64,000 nt of DNA, taken from the NCBI RefSeq assembly GCF_902364355.1, contig NZ_CABJDK010000010.1, positions 1 through 64,000 of the forward strand, read 5' to 3'. Below, piece by piece: positions 16,408 to 25,247 of this stretch. Below the pieces are notes generated by a model that saw nothing but the letters and a program-made list of their open reading frames with translations, did not search any database and was not told the origin of the DNA. This DNA comes from Collinsella aerofaciens (GTDB lineage: Bacteria > Actinomycetota > Coriobacteriia > Coriobacteriales > Coriobacteriaceae). The translations under genes were made by a program, and so were the position numbers. Numbering within the stretch: the stretch's first letter is position 1; each line of letters begins with the position of its first letter.

Positions 16408-17089
16408 AGGCGTGCTGTACGGGGTGGGCACGGGGCCTGGCGACCCCGAGCTGCTCACGATCAAGGCCGTCCGCACAATCGAATCGTGTCCGGTCATCGC
16501 CGCACCGCAGACGGCGGACGGGGTCATGGTCGCGCTCGACATCGTGCGCGGCGCCGTCGACCTTACAGGCAAGACGGTGATCCCCGTGAGATTCTCGATG
16601 ACGCGCGACGCCGTGCGCCGCGCGACCGAGCATGCCTCGCTTGTTCGCGAGCTTGTCGCGCACCTGGATGCGGTCCGCGACGTCGCGCTGCTGAACCTGG
16701 GGGACCCGAGCATCTACGCCACCTTCCAGCGCATAGCGCCCGACGTGCGCGCCCGCGGGTTCGAGGCGCGCGCCATTCCCGGCGTGCCGAGCTTCTGCGC
16801 GGTCGCCGCGGCGCTCGAGCGCGACCTCACGCCCGAGATGTCGTCGCCTCTGCACATCGTGCCCGGCGGCTACGACGACGTGCGCCGCGCAATCGGCTGG
16901 CCGGGGACGAAGGTGGTCATGAAGGCGCGCCGCTCGCTTGCGGACACGATGCGCATCCTTCGCGAGGAGGGCGCCTTCGACGGTGCCGAGCTCGTAGAGG
17001 ACTGTGGGCTTCCGGGCGAGCGCGTGTACCGCTCGCTCGACGATGTGCCCGATCGGGGCAGCTACTTCTCGACGATGGTGGTGCGCTAG
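16400..17089 (+). CDS. cbiL: Cobalt-precorrin-2 C20-methyltransferase
   Basis: A 229-residue SAM-dependent methyltransferase. The N-terminus GVLYGVGTGPGDPELLTIKA is the CbiL/CobI signature, followed by LNLGDPSIYATF and IPGVPSFCAVAAAL. It adds the C20 methyl group to cobalt-precorrin-2, the first dedicated step after cobalt insertion. ATG 16400 overlaps the end of cbiD by 8 nt, and the stop directly precedes the cbiG start. Confidence 0.95.
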   Translation: MSRGVLYGVGTGPGDPELLTIKAVRTIESCPVIAAPQTADGVMVALDIVRGAVDLTGKTVIPVRFSMTRDAVRRATEHASLVRELVAHLDAVRDVALLNLGDPSIYATFQRIAPDVRARGFEARAIPGVPSFCAVAAALERDLTPEMSSPLHIVPGGYDDVRRAIGWPGTKVVMKARRSLADTMRILREEGAFDGAELVEDCGLPGERVYRSLDDVPDRGSYFSTMVVR

Positions 17090-18223
17090 ATGAGGGTTTC
17101 CTGCATAGCGTTCACTGAGAGGGGGTATGCGTTGGCGGAGCGCACCGCACGCGCGCTTTCCGATTGCGCGCAGACAGGTGAAGATGACCCTGGCTGGAAC
17201 GTTTCCGTTTCGCGCGGGTTCGGCGAGGGGAAGGCCGACCTGCGCGCATGGACGGCGCTCGCGTGGGAAGCGTCGGACGCGCTCCTGTTCGTGGGTGCGG
17301 CGGGCATCGCCGTGCGGGCGATCGCGCCGCATGCCGCCTCGAAGGCAAACGATTCCGCGGTTGTGGTGATCGACGAGGCAGGTCGCTTTGCCGTCTCGCT
17401 TTTGTCGGGGCATTTGGGCGGTGCGAACGAGTTTGCGCAAATTGTGGCACGCGCGGCAGGGGCCACCCCCGTCATCACCACGGCGACCGACGTCCGCGGC
17501 GTGTGGGCGGTGGATACGTGGGCTCGCTGTGCGGGGCTCGCCGTTTCGAATCCCGAGGCTATCAAGCGAGTGTCGGCGCGGCTGCTTTCGGGCGGGCGCG
17601 TGGCGCTCTATTCCGACATGCCGATTTCGGGACAGCCGCCTGAGGGGGTTGACATTGCGTCCGACCGCGCTCGGGCCGATATCGTCGTGTCGCCGTTCGC
17701 TGGCGCGAATGCAGGTGCGTCCGTTCGCGTGGCGGAGACAACGGGCGAGGTCGTACCCGCCGGTGAGACGGGGAAGCCGGCGGGCGTGCGGGCGCAGGCG
17801 CCTGCGCCCGAGCCGCTTCGCCTTGTCGTGCCCTGCATCGTTGCGGGCATAGGGTGCCGCCGCGGTGCGTGCGCCGAAGCGATCGGGGAGGCGTTTCTTC
17901 TCGCGTGCGGGCAGGCGGGCATCTTGCCTTCGGCCGTGCGCGAGGCGGCGACGATCGACGTGAAGGCGCACGAGGAGGGTCTGCTCGCCTTCTGCCGCGC
18001 GCGCAATATCCCGCTTGCGACGTATTCCGCAGAGGAGTTGTCCCAGGTCGAAGGCAGCGTTTCGCCATCTGATTTCGTTCGCGCGACGGTGGGGGTCGAC
18101 AACGTGTGCGAGCGCGCGGCGCTCGCGGGCGGGGGCAAACTTTTCTTCCCGAAGCTCGCTCACGGCGGCGTGACCGTCGCGTTTTCCAAGGTAACTATCG
18201 AACTTTCGTTTAAGGAGCGGTGA
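17090..18223 (+). CDS. cbiG: Cobalt-precorrin-5A hydrolase
   Basis: A 377-residue CbiG, which opens the delta-lactone of cobalt-precorrin-5A and releases acetaldehyde. The N-terminal domain has LLFVGAAGIAVRAIAPH and SLLSGHLGGANEFAQIVA. A variable middle (~190-245) includes an Ala/Pro-rich stretch. The C-terminal domain begins VAGIGCRRGACAEAIGEA and contains FVRATVGVDNVCERAAL. It starts immediately after the cbiL stop, and its TGA overlaps the ATG of cbiH. Confidence 0.95.
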   Translation: MRVSCIAFTERGYALAERTARALSDCAQTGEDDPGWNVSVSRGFGEGKADLRAWTALAWEASDALLFVGAAGIAVRAIAPHAASKANDSAVVVIDEAGRFAVSLLSGHLGGANEFAQIVARAAGATPVITTATDVRGVWAVDTWARCAGLAVSNPEAIKRVSARLLSGGRVALYSDMPISGQPPEGVDIASDRARADIVVSPFAGANAGASVRVAETTGEVVPAGETGKPAGVRAQAPAPEPLRLVVPCIVAGIGCRRGACAEAIGEAFLLACGQAGILPSAVREAATIDVKAHEEGLLAFCRARNIPLATYSAEELSQVEGSVSPSDFVRATVGVDNVCERAALAGGGKLFFPKLAHGGVTVAFSKVTIELSFKER

Positions 18224-18966
18224 TGGGAAAGCTCTTCGTGGTGGGGATCGGCCCGGGCGGCCCCGACGGCATGACGATTGCGGCTCGGCGCGCGCTCGAG
18301 GCAGCCGACATCGTTGTGGGGTACACGAAATACGTGGAGCTCGCGCTCGCCGCCGTGCCCGACGCGGCGCATTTCGCGACGCCGATGATGCACGAGGTCG
18401 AACGGTGCCGTCTGGCGCTTTCGCGCGCGCAGAGCGGAGAAGCCGTGGCGCTCGTGTGCAGCGGTGACGCGGGCGTGTACGGCATGGCGAGCCCCGTGCT
18501 GGAGCTTGCGGAGGACTACCCCGATGTAGACGTGGAAGTTATCGCCGGGGCCACCGCGGCTCAGAGCGGGTCGGCGGTGCTCGGCGCCCCGCTTGCCCAC
18601 GACTTCGCGGTCGTGTCGCTCTCCGACCTGCTCACGCCGTGGAAGGTCATCGAGCGCAGGCTCGCCGCCGTGGCGAGCGCCGACTTCTGCATCTGTTTGT
18701 ACAACCCGCGCAGCAGAAAGCGCGCCGACAGGCTCTCGCGCGCGGCGAAGATTATGCTCGAATGGAAGGCCCCCGACACGCTCTGCGGTTGGGTACGCAA
18801 CATCGGGCGCGAGGGGCAGCAGTCGGGCATGTGCAGGCTTTCCGAGCTGGGGGAGTTCGACGCCGACATGTTCACCACCGTGTTCGTCGGCAACGCGGAC
18901 ACGAAGCGCGTAGGCGGCCGTATGGTCACGCCGCGCGGGTATCGGGAGATTCCATGCGAAAGGTAA
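18223..18966 (+). CDS. cbiH: Cobalt-precorrin-3 C17-methyltransferase
   Basis: A 247-residue ring-contraction methyltransferase of the CbiH/CobJ branch. It shows KLFVVGIGPGGPDGMT, VCSGDAGVYGMASPVLE, the AGATAAQSGSAVLGAPL block and CLYNPRSRKR. It methylates C17 and drives ring contraction. AAGGAG is five bases before the ATG, which overlaps the cbiG stop as TGATG. Its last 13 bases overlap the cbiE-T start. Confidence 0.95.
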   Translation: MGKLFVVGIGPGGPDGMTIAARRALEAADIVVGYTKYVELALAAVPDAAHFATPMMHEVERCRLALSRAQSGEAVALVCSGDAGVYGMASPVLELAEDYPDVDVEVIAGATAAQSGSAVLGAPLAHDFAVVSLSDLLTPWKVIERRLAAVASADFCICLYNPRSRKRADRLSRAAKIMLEWKAPDTLCGWVRNIGREGQQSGMCRLSELGEFDADMFTTVFVGNADTKRVGGRMVTPRGYREIPCER

Positions 18967-20426
18967 CGATCATCGGGGCGGGGCCCGGAAACCCCGACTT
19001 GCTCTCGCGCGCGGCGCTCGACGCGATCGACATCGCCGACGTGGTCATCGGCGCTCATCGCGCGCTTGTCGGCATCGACGTGCCGCCCGACGTGGTGAGA
19101 TGCGAGCTCGTGAAGACGGCGGACATCGTCGCCGCGCTCACCGATGCGGCGTCGTGGCAGCGCGCCGTGGTCGTGATGACGGGCGATGTGGGGCTGTTCA
19201 GCGGCGCGCGCCGCCTGGTGGAGGCGCTCTCCGGCGACGCGCGGGTGGACGTGCGCGTCATTCCCGGCATAAGCTCAGCGTCGTATCTCGCCGCGCGCCT
19301 CGCGCGTCCATGGCAGGATTGGCGCTTCGCGAGCGCTCACGGCGTGGCGTGCGACATCGTGGCCGAGGCCGAGCGCGCAGGTGAGCTCTTCCTCGCCACG
19401 TCGGGCGGGGAAGACCCCTCGCGGCTTTCGGGCGAGCTTGTGCAGGCGGGCTTCGGGGACGCGCGCGTGACGGTGGCCGAGCGCCTTTCGTACCCCGACG
19501 AGCGCATCACCTGCGCGACTGCAAGTGAAATCGCAGGTCAGACGTTCGATGACTTGAACGTGATGCTTATCGAGTTCGCAGGCTGCGCCGGGTCGCCTGC
19601 GGGCTCTAGCGCAGCCTCCGAGGCGCCGGCCGGCGCGTCTGCGCCCGCGGCGGCTTCTTTCGCGGCGGACTCTGCGGGCGCATCCCGCGCCGCGAGCCCC
19701 CGCTGGCCGTACGCTTCCTCGGGCATTCCCGACGAGCTCTTCATCCGCGGCGACGTTCCCATGACCAAGCAGGAGGTGCGCGCCGTCGCGCTCGCGAAGC
19801 TGCGCCTTACCGCGACCGACACCGTGTGGGACGTCGGCGCCGGCACGGGGAGCGTGTCGATCGAGGCGGCGCTCGTCGCGCGAGCGGGGTCGGTATGGGC
19901 GGTCGAGCGCAACGCGGCCGGCGTGCAGCTCATCCGAGAGAACGCGGATGCATTCGGGTGCGGCAACGTGCATGCGGTCCCCGGTGTCGCCCCCGAAGCG
20001 CTCGCGAAACTGCCCGTCCCCGACGCCGTGTTCGTCGGCGGGAGCGCGGGCGAGCTTTCCTCCATCGTGGAGGCGGCGCTCGAGAAGAACTCGCGGGTTC
20101 GCCTGTGCGTGCCATGCGTCACCGTTGAGACGCTCACCGAGGCGTGCGCGCTCCTCTCGGGTTCGCGCTTTAAGGGGTTCGAGGCGTGCCAGGTGTCGGC
20201 CGCCCGCGCGGAGGCTGTAGGCTCGCACCATCTTATGAAGGCGCAAAACCCCGTGTTCCTCGTCAGCGCGCGTGGTGCGGGCGCGGATGCCGAGGAGCTT
20301 ACCGAAGTCGGGGCGCTTGCCGAGTCGCCTGTCGGGGATGACCCCTCTGCCGAGGGGAACCCATCCGTTGAGGTGGTCTCGCTTGCTAACTGCAACGCCG
20401 CAGGTGGGGAAGGCGGCGCCCGGTGA
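18954..20426 (+). CDS. cbiET: Bifunctional cobalt-precorrin-7 C5-methyltransferase / precorrin-6B C15-methyltransferase (CbiE-CbiT fusion)
   Basis: A 490-residue fusion. Residues ~1-200 are CbiE: VTIIGAGPGNPDLLS, TGDVGLFSGARRL, IPGISSASYLAARL. Then comes an Ala/Ser/Gly-rich linker of roughly 45 residues. Residues ~260-440 are CbiT: IRGDVPMTKQEVRAVALAKL, the SAM motif WDVGAGTGSVSIEAAL, and PDAVFVGGSAGEL. CbiT methylates C15 and decarboxylates the C12 acetate; CbiE methylates C5. The layout matches aerobic CobL. A poorly conserved acidic tail of ~50 residues follows. The start is ATG 18954 inside the end of cbiH, and the stop overlaps cbiA as GTGA. Confidence 0.94.
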   Translation: MRKVTIIGAGPGNPDLLSRAALDAIDIADVVIGAHRALVGIDVPPDVVRCELVKTADIVAALTDAASWQRAVVVMTGDVGLFSGARRLVEALSGDARVDVRVIPGISSASYLAARLARPWQDWRFASAHGVACDIVAEAERAGELFLATSGGEDPSRLSGELVQAGFGDARVTVAERLSYPDERITCATASEIAGQTFDDLNVMLIEFAGCAGSPAGSSAASEAPAGASAPAAASFAADSAGASRAASPRWPYASSGIPDELFIRGDVPMTKQEVRAVALAKLRLTATDTVWDVGAGTGSVSIEAALVARAGSVWAVERNAAGVQLIRENADAFGCGNVHAVPGVAPEALAKLPVPDAVFVGGSAGELSSIVEAALEKNSRVRLCVPCVTVETLTEACALLSGSRFKGFEACQVSAARAEAVGSHHLMKAQNPVFLVSARGAGADAEELTEVGALAESPVGDDPSAEGNPSVEVVSLANCNAAGGEGGAR

Positions 20427-21805
20427 GCACGACCATCCCGCGCTTCATGGTCGCTGCGCCCTCGAGCGGGAGCGGCAAGACGGTCGTCACGTGCGCGCTC
20501 CTGCGCGCGCTTGCGCGCCGCGGCCTTGCATGCGCGGCCTTTAAATGCGGCCCCGACTACATTGATCCGCTCTTTCATCGCCGCGTCGTGGGTGCGCGCT
20601 CGGGCAATTTAGACGGCTTCTTCACCGACGCCCCGACGCTGCGCGCCCTGCTCGCACGCGGCGCCGCGGGCGCGGATGTCGCGGTGCTCGAGGGGGTTAT
20701 GGGCTTCTACGACGGCATGGCGCCCGGCGTGGCCGACGCGAGCAGCTACCAGGTTGCGCGCGACACGGAAACGCCGGTCGTTTTAGTGGTGAACGGGCGC
20801 GGGGCGTCTTTATCGCTCGCCGCCGTAATCCGCGGCATCGCCGAGTTCCTGCCTTGTGCGAACGTGCGCGGCGTCGTGCTGAACAAGACGAGCGCCGCTG
20901 CCTGCGCCTACGCGGCGCCTGCGATCGAGAAGCACACGGGCGTCGCGGTTTTGGGGAATATCCCCGCCGACGAGGCGTTCTCGCTCGAAAGCCGGCATCT
21001 GGGGCTTGTGACCGCCGACGAGGTCGAGCAGCTCTCCGCGCGCATCGACAAGATGGCCGAGCTGGTGGAAAAGAGCGTCGAGGTCGACCGCTTGCTCGAA
21101 ATAGCGGCGACGGCACCCGATATCTGCGAGGAACCTTACCGGTTGGAGCCGATCGCGGGAGCGCGGCCCATCGTTGCCGTCGCGCGTGACGAGGCGTTCT
21201 CGTTCTACTACGAGGAGAATCTGCGCGCGCTCGAGGACCTGGGTTGCGAGCTGGCCTTTTTCAGCCCCCTGCGTGCTAGCGAGTTGCCCCGGGGGACAAG
21301 CGCCCTCTATCTGGGAGGCGGCTACCCGGAACTCCATGCGCGGCAGCTCTCCGAGAACGCGCCGATGCGCGAGGCGGTGCGGCGCGCGGTGGAATCCGGC
21401 ATGCCGACGGTCGCCGAATGCGGTGGGTTTCTGTACCTGCAGCGCGAAATCGCCGATAGCGAGGGGCGGCGCTGGCCTGTTGCTGGCGCCCTTGAGGGCG
21501 CGAGCGAGAACGGGGGAAGGCTGTCCCATTTCGGGTACGTGGAGCTCACTTCCCAACGCGACGGGCTCTACGGGCCGCTCGGCACACGCATCCGCGCGCA
21601 CGAGTTCCACTACTGGCAGTCCACCTGCCCGGGCGGCGACTTCTGGGCGCAGAAGCCCCGGCGCGATAAGGGCTGGCCGTGCATGACGACTACCCCGTCC
21701 CTGGTGGCGGGCTTCCCGCATGTGTACTATCCTGCTAACTCCGACGTTGCGCGCGCGTTCACGTCTGCCGCAGCGTCGTTCGCAGAGAGGAGACGGCATG
21801 GCTGA
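20423..21805 (+). CDS. cbiA: Cobyrinate a,c-diamide synthase
   Basis: A 460-residue glutamine-dependent amidotransferase that amidates the a and c side chains of cobyrinate using ATP. The N-terminal P-loop domain has APSSGSGKTVVT and KCGPDYIDPLFH. The C-terminal triad GATase domain has LGGGYPELHA, the cysteine nucleophile in VAECGGFLYL, and the His in HEFHY. GTG 20423 overlaps the previous stop (GTGA), and the 3' end overlaps cobT by 8 nt. Confidence 0.96.
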   Translation: MSTTIPRFMVAAPSSGSGKTVVTCALLRALARRGLACAAFKCGPDYIDPLFHRRVVGARSGNLDGFFTDAPTLRALLARGAAGADVAVLEGVMGFYDGMAPGVADASSYQVARDTETPVVLVVNGRGASLSLAAVIRGIAEFLPCANVRGVVLNKTSAAACAYAAPAIEKHTGVAVLGNIPADEAFSLESRHLGLVTADEVEQLSARIDKMAELVEKSVEVDRLLEIAATAPDICEEPYRLEPIAGARPIVAVARDEAFSFYYEENLRALEDLGCELAFFSPLRASELPRGTSALYLGGGYPELHARQLSENAPMREAVRRAVESGMPTVAECGGFLYLQREIADSEGRRWPVAGALEGASENGGRLSHFGYVELTSQRDGLYGPLGTRIRAHEFHYWQSTCPGGDFWAQKPRRDKGWPCMTTTPSLVAGFPHVYYPANSDVARAFTSAAASFAERRRHG

Positions 21806-22940
21806 AGCAACCGAAACCGCGCTTGCCTGCATCCGCGAGGAAGTCGAGCGCGCGTTCTCGTCGGCGCCGGGCGCCGTGCTCGAAGCCGCGCTCTCCCGGA
21901 TCGCGCCCGCAGACGAGTGTGCCCGCGCCGCCGCGTACGCCGCGTGGGACTCCATCGCGCACCCCTTGGGGGGATTGGGCGACTTTGAAGATGCCGTCGC
22001 GTGTATCTCCGCAGCTCAGGGGAGCGCCGAGGTGGCCGAGTTCCCCCGTGCGCTCGCGGTATTCTTCTCCGACAACGGGGTCGTTGCCGAAGGCGTGTCG
22101 CAAAGCGGGCAAGACGTGACGCGAGCCGTCGCGCGCAACATGTGCGAGGGGGCCACGAGCGCCTGCCGCATGGCGGCGTTCGCGGGTGCCGAGGTCGTGC
22201 CCATCGACGTGGGTATGGCCCGGGGCATAGAAGACGCGCGCATGGTGCGCGCGAACGTGCGGCGGGGGAGCGGCAACATCGCGCACGGCCCCGCTATGTC
22301 TCGCGATGGGGCCGTGCGCGCGATCGAGGTCGGAATCGCCGTCGCGTGCGGGCTTGCCCGCGCCGGCGTGCGCCTTCTCGCCGCGGGCGAGATGGGCATC
22401 GGCAACACGACCACCTCGGCGGCGGTGGCCGCAGTGCTCATCCGGGCGGACGCGCGGAGCCTCGTCGGGCGCGGCGCGGGGCTCTCGGACGCCTCGCTCG
22501 CGCGCAAGCGCGACGTGGTCGAGCGCGCTATCGACGTGAACTCGCCCGATCCCGCCGACCCGATCGACGTGCTCTCGAAGGTGGGCGGCTTCGACATCGC
22601 GGCGATGTGCGGCTTCTACCTGGGGGCCGCGGCCTCGAAGGCTCCGGCGCTCCTCGACGGGGTCATATCCTGCACGGCGGCCCTGTGCGCGGCGCGCCTG
22701 TGCCCCAACGCCTTGGGCTACCTCGTGGGCACCCACGCATCAAGCGAACCCGCAAGCCAGGAGCTCCTTCGCGAGCTCGGCATAAAGGCACCCCTCGACG
22801 CAGGCATGCACTTGGGCGAGGGCGCGGGCGCCATGGCGTATCTGCCCCTTTTGGATTCGGCACTGCGCGTGTACCGGGATGGGAAGACGTTCACGGCGAC
22901 TGGCATGGCTGCTTACGAGCATTTCGAGGCTGGGAAATGA
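21798..22940 (+). CDS. cobT: Nicotinate-nucleotide-dimethylbenzimidazole phosphoribosyltransferase
   Basis: A 380-residue CobT that activates the lower-ligand base to its alpha-ribotide. Characteristic segments are FFSDNGVVAEGVSQSGQDVT, AAGEMGIGNTTTSAAV, and GMHLGEGAGAMAYLPLLDSA with the catalytic Glu. AGAGGAGA precedes ATG 21798. No benzimidazole synthesis gene (bzaA-F or bluB) is in the window, so the native lower ligand is unknown. The stop overlaps cobU as ATGA. Confidence 0.95.
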   Translation: MAEATETALACIREEVERAFSSAPGAVLEAALSRIAPADECARAAAYAAWDSIAHPLGGLGDFEDAVACISAAQGSAEVAEFPRALAVFFSDNGVVAEGVSQSGQDVTRAVARNMCEGATSACRMAAFAGAEVVPIDVGMARGIEDARMVRANVRRGSGNIAHGPAMSRDGAVRAIEVGIAVACGLARAGVRLLAAGEMGIGNTTTSAAVAAVLIRADARSLVGRGAGLSDASLARKRDVVERAIDVNSPDPADPIDVLSKVGGFDIAAMCGFYLGAAASKAPALLDGVISCTAALCAARLCPNALGYLVGTHASSEPASQELLRELGIKAPLDAGMHLGEGAGAMAYLPLLDSALRVYRDGKTFTATGMAAYEHFEAGK

Positions 22941-23485
22941 CGGTGACACTCGTCATCGGCGCCGCCGCGAGCGGCAAGAGTGCCTACGCCGAGTCCCTGT
23001 GCCTCGGGCGCGACGGCCCCCGCGTGTACCTGGCAACGATGGAGCCCTTCGGGGAAGAGGGCGCCCGCCGCATCGCGCGCCATCGGGCGCTGCGCGAGGG
23101 CAAGGGGTTTTCTACCCTCGAGTGCACGCGTGACGTGGGCGCCGCAGTGCCCGGGCTTCCGCGCGGCTGCACGCTTCTTTTGGAGGACGTGGGCAACCTG
23201 GTTGCGAACGAGCTCTTCGCGGAAGGCGGCTTGTCCCCGCGTGACCCCGACGTTGCGGCGCGCGAGGTGCTCGGAGGCATTGAACGGCTCGCTCAGGCCG
23301 CTGCGTATACGGTGGTGGTCACCGTCGACGTGTTCGCCGATGGGATGCGCTACGATGAAGGGACCGAGGCATGGAGGCGCGCGCTCGCGCGCGTGAACGC
23401 GGGTGTGGCGGCGCTGGCCGACCGCGCAGTCGAAGTGGTATGCGGGATTCCCGTGTGGATGAAAGGTGAAGGACCTACAAGGTGA
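22937..23485 (+). CDS. cobU: Adenosylcobinamide kinase / adenosylcobinamide-phosphate guanylyltransferase
   Basis: A 182-residue CobU that phosphorylates adenosylcobinamide and then attaches GMP. The P-loop is IGAAASGKSAY. YLATMEPFGEEGARRIARHR contains the guanylylated-His region, LLLEDVGNLVANE is the metal/nucleotide motif, and CGIPVWMKG lies at the C-terminus. It is coupled on both sides by overlaps (ATGA with cobT, GTGA with cobS). A second, divergent CobU-like domain is encoded two genes downstream. Confidence 0.94.
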   Translation: MTVTLVIGAAASGKSAYAESLCLGRDGPRVYLATMEPFGEEGARRIARHRALREGKGFSTLECTRDVGAAVPGLPRGCTLLLEDVGNLVANELFAEGGLSPRDPDVAAREVLGGIERLAQAAAYTVVVTVDVFADGMRYDEGTEAWRRALARVNAGVAALADRAVEVVCGIPVWMKGEGPTR

Positions 23486-24249
23486 AGATAGTAGAGGCAA
23501 TCGGCGCGGCGTTCGGAACGTTCTCGCGTATCCCCGTTCCGAAATCGGCCTGGACCGATTTCGGGTCAACCCATGCGCTTGCCGCGTTTCCCCTGGTGGG
23601 CCTTGCGGAAGGCTTCCTCATGACGGCGTGGGGGTACGTGGCGAACCTGCTCGGCGTGCCCGCGACCATCGTCGCGGCTGTGCTCGTGGCGCTGCCTGTG
23701 GCGGTGACGGGAGGCATCCACCTAGACGGGCTCTGCGACACCTCCGATGCGCTTGCAAGTTGGGCCCCGCGCGAGCGAAAGCTCGAGATCATGCACGACC
23801 CGCGGGCGGGCGCCTTCGGGGTCATCGGTGTTGTTGTGTACCTTATTCTGCAGTTTTCCCTTTTCACCGCGCTGCCGCTTACGGCGGGGGCGTTCCTCGC
23901 GCTTCTGTGCTCGCTCGTGTTCTCCCGCGCGCTTTCGGGACTCGCCGTTGAATGCTGGCCTGCCGCGCGGGCGGACGGCATGGCCGCGGGGCTCTCGCCT
24001 GCGAAGAAGCGCGCGGCGATCGTCGTGCCGCTTTGCGCTTTCGCTGCGGCTTCGGCTGCAGGGATGGTCGCGTGCGCTCAGGCCGTCGGCGCCTTTATGG
24101 CGGTGGCGGGGCTTTTGGTGCTCGCGTGGTACCGCCATGTTGCCCTGTCCCGCTTCGGCGGGGTGACGGGGGATTTGGCCGGATGGTTTCTGCAATGGGC
24201 CGAGCTCGCGATGCTTGCCATGCTGGTGGTGGGGGGCATGCTCCTATGA
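23482..24249 (+). CDS. cobS: Adenosylcobinamide-GDP ribazoletransferase (cobalamin synthase)
   Basis: A 255-residue polytopic inner-membrane enzyme joining GDP-cobinamide to alpha-ribazole (phosphate). Hallmarks are TFSRIPVP near the N-terminus, the GGIHLDGLCDTSDAL metal motif and HDPRAGAFGVIGVV. Six to seven hydrophobic segments are visible. It starts at GTG 23482 with GAAGGA upstream, and its stop overlaps the next gene as ATGA. Confidence 0.95.
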   Translation: MKIVEAIGAAFGTFSRIPVPKSAWTDFGSTHALAAFPLVGLAEGFLMTAWGYVANLLGVPATIVAAVLVALPVAVTGGIHLDGLCDTSDALASWAPRERKLEIMHDPRAGAFGVIGVVVYLILQFSLFTALPLTAGAFLALLCSLVFSRALSGLAVECWPAARADGMAAGLSPAKKRAAIVVPLCAFAAASAAGMVACAQAVGAFMAVAGLLVLAWYRHVALSRFGGVTGDLAGWFLQWAELAMLAMLVVGGMLL

Positions 24250-25247
24250 TGCTCGTGGTAGGTGGCGCGCATTCGGGGAAGAGGACCTTCGTGCGCGAAA
24301 AACTCGGGTTCGCGGCGGACGATTTCGTCGATGCGGCGCAGCTTGCGGAGGGCGGCGTGCCCGCGGCTTTTGCCGGCCGCGTCGCATACCGTGCTGAGGA
24401 ACTCGTACGCGCGCTCGACGCTGACCGGGCGCTCGAGCGGCTGATCGGCTTCGACGCAGTGATTCTGCCCTTGGTCGGCTCGGGGGTCGTCCCCATGAGT
24501 GCGGAAGACGCCCAATGGCGCGAGCGCGCGGGGCGCCTGGGATGCGCGCTCGCTGCGCGCGCCGACGTCGTCGTGCGCATGACGTGCGGGATTCCCCAGG
24601 TCATCAAAGGAAACCTTGCCGATGCACCTCGAGGGACGCAGGGCGCGGGTGCGCCTTTGGAAGTCGTCTTCGTGCGCCATGGTGCCACGGCGGGCACGGA
24701 AGACCACCGCTACAGCGGGGCGGGCACCGACGAGCCCCTGTCGAGTGCGGGCGAGCGCGCTTTGCGCGACCTCGCGTGCGATCGTGACGTGTTCCGTGTT
24801 ATCACGAGCGGCATGGCCCGCACCGACCAGACGGCGCGCATCCTCTTCCCGAACGCGGAGCTTATGGCGTGCCCCGGTCTGCGCGAGATGGATTTCGGCG
24901 ACTTCGAGGGGCGAAGCGCCGCCGAGCTTAAAGAGGATGCGCGCTATCGCGCCTGGGTAGACTCCTGGTGCGAGACGCGCTGCCCGCATGGCGAGGGCAA
25001 GAGCGATTTCACCCGCCGCGTCATCGCGGCGTTTCGGGAGGCGTGCGAATCGGAGCGCGCCCAGGGGAGTGGGCGCGCCGTCTTCGTCGTTCACGCGGGT
25101 ACCGTGAAAGCGCTGCTCTCCGAGCTAGCTGTCCCGAAAATGGGATACTTCGACGTGCATACCGAGCCGGGCGGCGCATGGGCCGCCACTTGGGATGGGC
25201 GCTGCCTTCGCGACGTTCGCCCCGCTTCGGGGGGCGATGCCCGGTGA
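24246..25247 (+). CDS. CobU-like P-loop domain fused to CobC-type histidine phosphatase
   Basis: A 333-residue two-domain protein. Residues ~1-130 look like a reduced CobU: P-loop VVGGAHSGKRTF at the very start and MTCGIPQVIKG near position 115, the counterpart of CGIPVWMKG in the full CobU. The His-containing middle motif of CobU is not evident. Residues ~138-333 are a phosphoglycerate-mutase-like phosphatase with VFVRHGAT, SGMARTDQTA, LREMDFGDFEG and VVHAGTVKALL, matching alpha-ribazole-5'-phosphate phosphatase (CobC). Dephosphorylation of the nucleotide loop intermediate is the likely job; the P-loop half may be a regulatory or second kinase domain. ATGA overlap with cobS. Confidence 0.85.
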   Translation: MMLVVGGAHSGKRTFVREKLGFAADDFVDAAQLAEGGVPAAFAGRVAYRAEELVRALDADRALERLIGFDAVILPLVGSGVVPMSAEDAQWRERAGRLGCALAARADVVVRMTCGIPQVIKGNLADAPRGTQGAGAPLEVVFVRHGATAGTEDHRYSGAGTDEPLSSAGERALRDLACDRDVFRVITSGMARTDQTARILFPNAELMACPGLREMDFGDFEGRSAAELKEDARYRAWVDSWCETRCPHGEGKSDFTRRVIAAFREACESERAQGSGRAVFVVHAGTVKALLSELAVPKMGYFDVHTEPGGAWAATWDGRCLRDVRPASGGDAR

